5,790 nt of DNA, taken from the NCBI GenBank assembly GCA_015654965.1, contig JAATGD010000157.1, positions 1-5,790 on the forward strand, written 5' to 3'. A program made the translations under genes and the position numbers. Below are positions 1-5,790 of the stretch, one piece after another (within the stretch, counting starts at the first letter, position 1; each line of letters begins with the position of its first letter). The stretch is from Hyphomicrobiales bacterium. Its GTDB lineage: Bacteria > Pseudomonadota > Alphaproteobacteria > Rhizobiales > Rhizobiaceae. The notes under the pieces were generated by a model that made no database searches, was not told where the DNA came from, and saw only the letters and a list, made by a program, of their open reading frames with translations.

Positions 1-941
1 AGACCCACAAGGGCATAGCCCATATGGCTGATCGAGGAATAGGCCATCAGGCGTTTGATATTGTGCTGGCCGATGGCCGCAAAAGCGCCCAGAACCATGG
101 AGGCGATGGCGATGAAGACGATAATCTGCTGCCAGTCATGCGTGACTGGCGCAAAAGCTTCGATTGCCACACGCACGATCAGCGCCATGGCCGCCATTTT
201 GGGGGCTGCGGCAAAGAAGGCCGTCACGGGTGTGGGCGCGCCTTCATAGACGTCCGGCGTCCACATATGGAAGGGTACGGCGGAAATCTTGAAGACGAGG
301 CCTGAGAGAATGAACACCAGACCGAAGACAAGGCCAAGCTGGCGTTCGGACCCGGTAAGCACCTGCGCGATCTCGGTAAAGCCGATATGGCCGGTAAAGC
401 CATAGACGAGCGAAATGCCATAAAGCAGCAGACCCGAGGACAGCGAACCCAGAACGAAATATTTCAGGCCCGCTTCGGTCGATTTCACGCTGTCGCGGTT
501 GAACGCCGCAAGCACGTAAAGTGCGAGCGATTGCAACTCAAGCCCGAGATAGAGCGAAAGCATGTTGGAGGCGGACACCATCAGCAACATGCCGAGCGTG
601 GAAATGACGATCAGCACCGGAAACTCGAACTTGTCGAATTTTTCGAGTTTTGCGAACCCCACCGACATGATCAGCGTCACGATCGAGCCGAGAAGTGTCA
701 GCACCTTCATGAAGCGGCCAAAGCCGTCATTGACGATGGCTCCACCGAATGCGCTGCCGTCACGCGGGAACAGAAGGATGAGTGCAAGCGCTGCAATCAG
801 CACCGCGACCGACAGACCGTTGACGAGCGTGGTGGCCCGTTGCCCGGAAAAGACGCCGATCATGAGCAATGCCAAGGCGCTTACCGCAAGGAGGACCTCC
901 GGTGCAGCAAGGGTCAGGTGAGCTATCAGATCAGTCTGCAT
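1..941 (-). CDS. nuoN: NADH:ubiquinone oxidoreductase subunit N (5' part, runs off the left edge)
   Basis: NuoN (mitochondrial ND2) is one of three antiporter-like proton-pumping subunits in the membrane arm of complex I. The frame, read by hand from the ATG at 941 (N-terminus MQTDLIAHLTLAAPEVLLA), stays open to base 1, giving 313 residues; the family is about 480, so roughly the last third is missing. The visible part is a series of hydrophobic membrane helices. The hallmark charges are present: E135 (LELQSLALY), K218 (FKISAVPFHMW), K248 (AAPKMAAM) and K296 in the segment IKRLMAYSSISHMGY. They match the helix-5 Glu, helix-7 Lys and helix-8 Lys known to matter in E. coli NuoN. The distal channel lysine would lie outside the window. 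The gene starts 22 bp after the nuoM stop and is the last nuo gene in the usual order. No frameshift is seen. Identity is very secure; only the 3' end is unknown. Confidence 0.97.
   Translation of the reverse strand, partial: MQTDLIAHLTLAAPEVLLAVSALALLMIGVFSGQRATTLVNGLSVAVLIAALALILLFPRDGSAFGGAIVNDGFGRFMKVLTLLGSIVTLIMSVGFAKLEKFDKFEFPVLIVISTLGMLLMVSASNMLSLYLGLELQSLALYVLAAFNRDSVKSTEAGLKYFVLGSLSSGLLLYGISLVYGFTGHIGFTEIAQVLTGSERQLGLVFGLVFILSGLVFKISAVPFHMWTPDVYEGAPTPVTAFFAAAPKMAAMALIVRVAIEAFAPVTHDWQQIIVFIAIASMVLGAFAAIGQHNIKRLMAYSSISHMGYALVG
131..150 (-). repeat. Perfect 8-bp inverted repeat inside nuoN
   Basis: GCCAGTCA and TGACTGGC (plus-strand 131-138 and 143-150) flank a 4-nt loop. In the nuoN message this gives a compact hairpin over codons for about residues P265 to W270, in a polar loop between helices. 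There is no T-run after it in the direction of transcription, so it is not a terminator. One such palindrome in nearly 6 kb is roughly what chance allows, so function is doubtful. Confidence 0.35.
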
Positions 942-952
942 GACCTTTTACG

Positions 953-957
953 CCTTT
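953..957 (-). promoter_or_regulatory. Probable nuoN ribosome binding site
   Basis: On the minus strand AAAGG lies 11 nt before the nuoN ATG at 941, inside the 22-bp nuoM-nuoN gap. A second copy, AAAAGG at 949-944, is only 2 nt from the ATG, too close for normal initiation. The distal copy is therefore preferred, although its spacing is on the long side. The same AAAGG at 11 nt precedes nuoL. Confidence 0.5.
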
Positions 958-963
958 ATTTTC

Positions 964-2471
964 TTAACGTGCCAGCGCGGCATTGGCGGCTGCGCCAACT
1001 GCTGCGTCGTAATGTTGAACCAGAGCGCTCACCGCAGAGGCGGTCGCATCGAAGACCGGCATCGGATAGACGCCGAAGAAGATGGTGAGCACCACCAGCG
1101 GATAGAGAATGACCTTTTCGCGCGGAGAAAGATCAAGCAGCGCCTTGAGGCTTTCCTTTGTCAACTCGCCGAAAATGACGCGGCGATAGAGGAACAGCGC
1201 ATACGCCGCCGAAAGGATCACACCCGTGGTCGCAATCAGCGCCACCCATGTATTGACCCGGAATACACCGAACAGCGTCAAAAACTCGCCGATGAAGCCC
1301 GACGTTCCCGGCAGGCCGACATTGGCCATGGTGAGGATCATGAAGGCCACCGCATATTTCGGCATGTTGTTCACAAGACCGCCAAAGGCCGCGATCTCAC
1401 GCGTATGCATGCGGTCATAAATGACGCCCACGCAAAGGAAGAGTGCAGCCGAGACGATACCATGCGACAGCATCTGGTAGATCGCGCCCTGCACGCCCTG
1501 CTCGTTGGCGGCAAAGATACCCATGGTCACATAGGCCATATGCGCAATGGACGAATAGGCGATCAGCTTCTTGATGTCTTCCTGCACCAGCGCCACAAGC
1601 GAGGTGTAGATGATACCGACCACCGACATCGCGAAAATGAGCGGCGCGAAATCGGCGGACGCCAGCGGGAACATCGGCAGCGAGAAGCGCAGGAAACCGT
1701 AGCCGCCGAGCTTCAGGAGCACGCCCGCCAGAATGACCGAGCCTGCGGTCGGGGCCTCGACGTGCGCATCGGGAAGCCATGTATGCACCGGCCACATCGG
1801 CATCTTGACCGCGAAGGATGCGAAGAACGCCAGCCACAGCCATGTCTGCATATGGGCCGGGAAATCATATTTCAGCAGTTCCACGATGTTCATGGTGCCT
1901 GCCTGCCAGTACATCGCCATGATGGCGATCAGCATCAGCACGGAACCCAGCAACGTGTAGAGGAAGAATTTCAGGCTCGCATAGACGCGCCGCTTGCCGC
2001 CCCACACGCCGATGATGATGAACATCGGAATAAGGCTTGCCTCGAAGAAAACGTAGAACAGGAACAGATCAAGCGCGCAAAAGACGCCGATCATCATCAC
2101 TTCCAGAATGAGGAAGGCGATCATGTATTCCTTGACGCGTTTTTCGACCGACACCCAGCTTGCCAGGATGCAGAACGGCATCAGGAAAGCGGAGAGCACC
2201 ACGAAGAGCATGGAAATACCATCCACGCCCATATGGTAGCTGATGCCTCCGCCGACCCAGCCGACCTGCTCGACCATCTGGAAGCCGGGATTGGCATTGT
2301 CGAAACCGGCCCAGATGACGAGCGACAGGATGAAGACGAAAATGGTGGTCAGCAGCGCAACATTCCTGATGTTGCGGCGTGCAGCCTCGCTGTCGTCCTT
2401 GATCAGCAGGATCAGCAACGCGCCGACGAGCGGCAGGAACGTCACCGTTGAGAGAATTGGCCAGTCGGTCA

Positions 2472-2472
<1 letters not shown>
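964..2472 (-). CDS. nuoM: NADH:ubiquinone oxidoreductase subunit M, complete
   Basis: NuoM (ND4) is the middle antiporter-like pump of the complex I membrane arm, between NuoL and NuoN. The 502-residue product is close to the usual family length (about 500) and hydrophobic throughout, consistent with the 14 helices of the family. Visible key residues are E144 (VFFEASLIPMF), K223 (FAVKMPMWPVHTWLPDAHVE), K254 (VLLKLGGYGF), K301 (EDIKKLIAYSSIAHM) and E396 (SGFIGEFLTLFG). E144, K223, K254 and E396 correspond to E. coli NuoM E144, K234, K265 and E407. The terminal Glu where NuoL and NuoN use Lys is the NuoM signature and separates it from its paralogues. The ATG at 2472 shares one base with the nuoL TGA (sequence TGATG), which suggests translational coupling. 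The stop is TAA at 966-964. Nothing is missing or broken. Confidence 0.98.
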
Positions 2473-4454
<1,982 letters not shown>

Positions 4455-4461
4455 TTGCCCG

Positions 4462-4770
4462 TCAACCTTTCATGACATTGACGTCTTCCACCGCAATCGA
4501 ACCGCGGTTACGGAAGAAAACAACGAGAATTGCAAGACCGATGGCAGCTTCAGCGGCAGCAACGGTCAGAACGAAAAGGGCGAAGACCTGACCCACCATG
4601 TCGCCAAGCTGGCTGGAGAAGGCCACGAAATTGAGATTGACCGAAAGCAGGATCAATTCGATCGACATCAGGATGACGATGACATTCTTGCGGTTCAAGA
4701 AAATACCGAAGATGCCGAAAGTCAGCAGGATGCCCGAAACGGCCAGATAATGAGCGATACCGATTTCCAT
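4462..4770 (-). CDS. nuoK: NADH:ubiquinone oxidoreductase subunit K, complete
   Basis: NuoK (ND4L) is a small membrane subunit with three helices that links the quinone-proximal part of complex I to the NuoN pump. The 102-residue product matches the typical length of 100-102. Three hydrophobic stretches are visible, at about 3-25, 29-51 and 60-86. Both membrane-embedded glutamates are present: E38 (LMSIELILLSVNLNFVAF) and E74 (VAAAEAAIGLAILV), equivalent to E. coli NuoK E36 and E72, which are required for coupled proton transfer. The motif IELILLSVNLNF is the family signature. The short tail after residue 87 is polar. ATG at 4770 lies 9 bp after the nuoJ stop, with a clear Shine-Dalgarno; TGA is at 4464-4462, 7 bp before nuoL. 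Confidence 0.98.
   Translation of the reverse strand: MEIGIAHYLAVSGILLTFGIFGIFLNRKNVIVILMSIELILLSVNLNFVAFSSQLGDMVGQVFALFVLTVAAAEAAIGLAILVVFFRNRGSIAVEDVNVMKG
4466..4470 (-). promoter_or_regulatory. Probable nuoL ribosome binding site
   Basis: AAAGG on the minus strand lies 11 nt before the nuoL ATG at 4454. It falls within the last codons of nuoK, so nuoL initiation probably follows nuoK translation. The spacing is longer than ideal and the match short, so this is moderate evidence. Confidence 0.5.
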
Positions 4771-4776
4771 GACTTG

Positions 4777-4781
4777 TCCTC
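4777..4781 (-). promoter_or_regulatory. nuoK ribosome binding site overlapping the nuoJ stop
   Basis: GAGGA on the minus strand begins inside the nuoJ TGA stop codon (TGAGGA) and ends 6 nt before the nuoK ATG at 4770. This is the strongest Shine-Dalgarno match in the window and fixes the nuoK start. Its overlap with the stop codon fits termination-reinitiation coupling between nuoJ and nuoK. Confidence 0.75.
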
Positions 4782-5400
4782 AGATGCCTTTGCCCGTTTC
4801 GACCTGTTTGATCTCGACCGCCGTTTCAGGCGTACGCGCCACCTGTTGTGAAATCGACTGGCGCTTGACGTTCGGCTTGTGACGCAACGTCAGAACAATC
4901 GCGCCGATCATCGCGACCAGCAGCACCAGACCCGCAATCTGGAAGTAGAAAACGAAGTCGGTATAGAGAATGTCGCCGAGAGCCGCCGTATTGCTGCGGG
5001 TGGCGAGATCGGGGATCGGCACCGTGCCCTGCCCGCCTGTCTGTGGCGAAAAGCTGTGGCTTGCAAAGACGAAGATCAGCTCGCCCAAAAGGATCAGGCC
5101 GATCAGCGCGCCAACCGGGGCATATTGCAGCGCACCGCGCTTTAATTCAGCGAAATCCACATCCAGCATCATGACGACGAACAGGAACAGCACCGCGACC
5201 GCGCCGACATAGACGACGAGCAGGATCATGGCGAGGAACTCGGCTCCCGTGAGCAGGAACAGAGCTGCCGCATTGAAGAATGTGAGGATCAGAAACAGCA
5301 CCGAATGCACGGGGTTGCGCGCCGCGATCACCATGAACGCGCTGGCGATCATGATGAAGGCAAACAGATAAAAGAACGCTGCCGCAATTCCTGTCAGCAT
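4780..5400 (-). CDS. nuoJ: NADH:ubiquinone oxidoreductase subunit J, complete
   Basis: NuoJ (ND6) is a five-helix membrane subunit next to NuoA, NuoK and NuoH, near the quinone cavity; its third helix changes shape during turnover in known structures. Hydrophobic stretches lie at about 3-26, 30-50, 55-80, 92-113 and 148-172. The hallmark segment is at 52-79, containing GAEFLAMILLVVYVGAVAV and the following LFLFVVMML: E54, Y63 and the G65 region match the conserved Glu, Tyr and glycine-centred bulge of helix 3. I start at the ATG at 5400, giving 206 residues, because NuoJ homologues begin at this point and GGGGGA precedes it. The same frame opens 30 bases earlier at a TTG (5430), which would add ten non-family residues (LLPERCWGNP). 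Residues 173-206 form a polar, Lys/Arg-containing tail, longer than in the 184-residue E. coli protein. The stop overlaps the nuoK ribosome site. Confidence 0.96.
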   Translation of the reverse strand: MLTGIAAAFFYLFAFIMIASAFMVIAARNPVHSVLFLILTFFNAAALFLLTGAEFLAMILLVVYVGAVAVLFLFVVMMLDVDFAELKRGALQYAPVGALIGLILLGELIFVFASHSFSPQTGGQGTVPIPDLATRSNTAALGDILYTDFVFYFQIAGLVLLVAMIGAIVLTLRHKPNVKRQSISQQVARTPETAVEIKQVETGKGI

Positions 5401-5405
5401 GGGGT

Positions 5406-5411
5406 TCCCCC
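5406..5411 (-). promoter_or_regulatory. Probable nuoJ ribosome binding site
   Basis: GGGGGA on the minus strand lies 5 nt before the ATG at 5400 and decides that start over the TTG at 5430. The following bases are ACCCC, so the purine block can pair with the four C just before the ATG. The loop would be very small, so any masking effect is uncertain. Confidence 0.5.
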
Positions 5412-5472
5412 AACACCTTTCCGGGAGCAAGACCCTATTGCCCTGCCCGCTTTTTCATAACTTCGTTCAGTC

Positions 5473-5491
5473 ACCGGATATGCAATCCGGT
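5473..5491 (-). repeat. Perfect 7-bp inverted repeat at the nuoI stop
   Basis: On the minus strand ACCGGAT (5491-5485), a 5-nt loop TGCAT, and ATCCGGT (5479-5473) form a perfect hairpin. Its first base is the last base of the nuoI TGA. No run of T follows (the next bases are GACTGAACG), so it is not a standard intrinsic terminator. nuoJ downstream belongs to the same complex and must still be expressed. It may serve as an mRNA 3'-end stabiliser or processing site between nuoI and nuoJ, or be incidental; the role is inferred only. Confidence 0.5.
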
Positions 5492-5790
5492 CAGCGATAA
5501 GGCGCATCCATCGCGATATTGCGCGCGATTTCGCGTTCCCAGCGGTCGCCATTGGCGAGAAGCCTGTCCTTGTCATAGTACAGTTCTTCGCGCGTTTCGG
5601 TCGCGAATTCAAAATTCGGACCTTCCACAATGGCATCCACCGGGCAGGCTTCCTGACAGAAGCCGCAATAGATACACTTCACCATGTCGATATCGTAACG
5701 CACCGTGCGGCGCGTGCCGTCATTGCGGCGCGGACCGGCCTCGATGGTGATGGCCTGCGCCGGGCAGATCGCCTCGCAGAGCTTGCAGGC
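5491..5790 (-). CDS. nuoI: NADH:ubiquinone oxidoreductase subunit I (3' part, N-terminus beyond the right edge)
   Basis: NuoI (TYKY/NDUFS8) is the 8Fe ferredoxin-like subunit at the foot of the peripheral arm; its two [4Fe-4S] clusters, N6a and N6b, pass electrons toward N2 and ubiquinone. The frame is open from base 5790 to the TGA at 5493-5491: 99 residues of an expected total of about 163. The window edge cuts the first cluster motif: the visible part is ACKLCEAICP, so three of its four cysteines are seen and the first lies two residues upstream, outside. The second motif, CIYCGFCQEACPVDAI, is complete with all four cysteines (visible residues 39, 42, 45 and 49). After it comes the usual NuoI tail with EGPNFEFATETREELYYDK and a charged C-terminus. 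The second ATG-like start within the frame (GTG at 5703) is internal and not a start. It is followed by the 90-bp spacer before nuoJ. Confidence 0.97.
   Translation of the reverse strand, partial: ACKLCEAICPAQAITIEAGPRRNDGTRRTVRYDIDMVKCIYCGFCQEACPVDAIVEGPNFEFATETREELYYDKDRLLANGDRWEREIARNIAMDAPYR

Noticed and set aside
1415..1843. A 142-codon minus-strand frame inside nuoM, and similar out-of-frame stretches in nuoL and nuoJ
   Set aside because: They lie in alternative frames of well-recognised genes, have no family resemblance and are shadows of the real coding frame.
940..2451. A 503-codon plus-strand open frame as a real gene
   Set aside because: It mirrors nuoM codon for codon, its protein is an unnatural His/Arg/Asp/Glu/Gln-rich string without recognisable domains, and nuoM on the other strand is unmistakable.
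5430..5459. A tiny open frame in the nuoI-nuoJ spacer, seven codons beginning ATGAAAAAG on the minus strand (MKKRAGQ then TAG)
   Set aside because: It has only a weak ribosome site and is too short to separate from chance; nothing shows that it is translated or acts as a leader peptide.
5401..5490. A promoter for nuoJ-nuoN inside the spacer
   Set aside because: I could not find a convincing pair of -35 and -10 elements; weak alphaproteobacterial promoters cannot be excluded by eye.
5473..5491. Intrinsic transcription terminator after nuoI
   Set aside because: The stem is only 7 bp and no T-run follows it; an operon stop between nuoI and nuoJ would also be biologically odd.

Overview
The window is an internal slice of a bacterial nuo operon, which encodes respiratory complex I (proton-pumping NADH:ubiquinone oxidoreductase). 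All genes lie on the minus strand, so transcription runs from high to low coordinates in the order nuoI (3' part), nuoJ, nuoK, nuoL, nuoM, nuoN (5' part). Both ends cut through genes: nuoI lacks its N-terminal part and nuoN its C-terminal part. There is no mobile element, RNA gene, CRISPR array or foreign-looking segment.

The moderately high GC content, strong preference for G/C-ending codons, nuo gene order and protein lengths (NuoK 102, NuoJ 206, NuoM 502, NuoL 660 residues) suggest an alphaproteobacterium of the Hyphomicrobiales, most plausibly near Brucella/Ochrobactrum. This placement comes from recognition of the sequences, not from a search.

Layout: positions 5790-5491 hold the last 99 codons of nuoI, the peripheral-arm ferredoxin-like subunit carrying iron-sulfur clusters N6a and N6b. 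A 90-bp spacer (5490-5401) follows, the only appreciable non-coding DNA here. It starts with a perfect 7-bp inverted repeat at the nuoI stop codon. Then come nuoJ (5400-4780), nuoK (4770-4462), nuoL (4454-2472), nuoM (2472-964) and nuoN (941 to the left edge). Gaps are 9, 7, -1 and 22 bp, so these five genes are tightly packed and probably co-translated from one transcript. No promoter or intrinsic terminator is visible.

How they work together: NuoI carries electrons to the quinone site. NuoJ and NuoK form part of the hydrophilic axis next to that site. NuoN, NuoM and NuoL are the three antiporter-like (Mrp-type) pump modules, with NuoL also supplying the lateral helix along the membrane arm. 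The key charged residues of each pump module can be found in the sequence, so the complex looks functional. I found no undescribed system. The second-look items are modest: the nuoI-nuoJ spacer, two inverted repeats, a start choice, long antisense open frames, and histidine clusters in NuoL.
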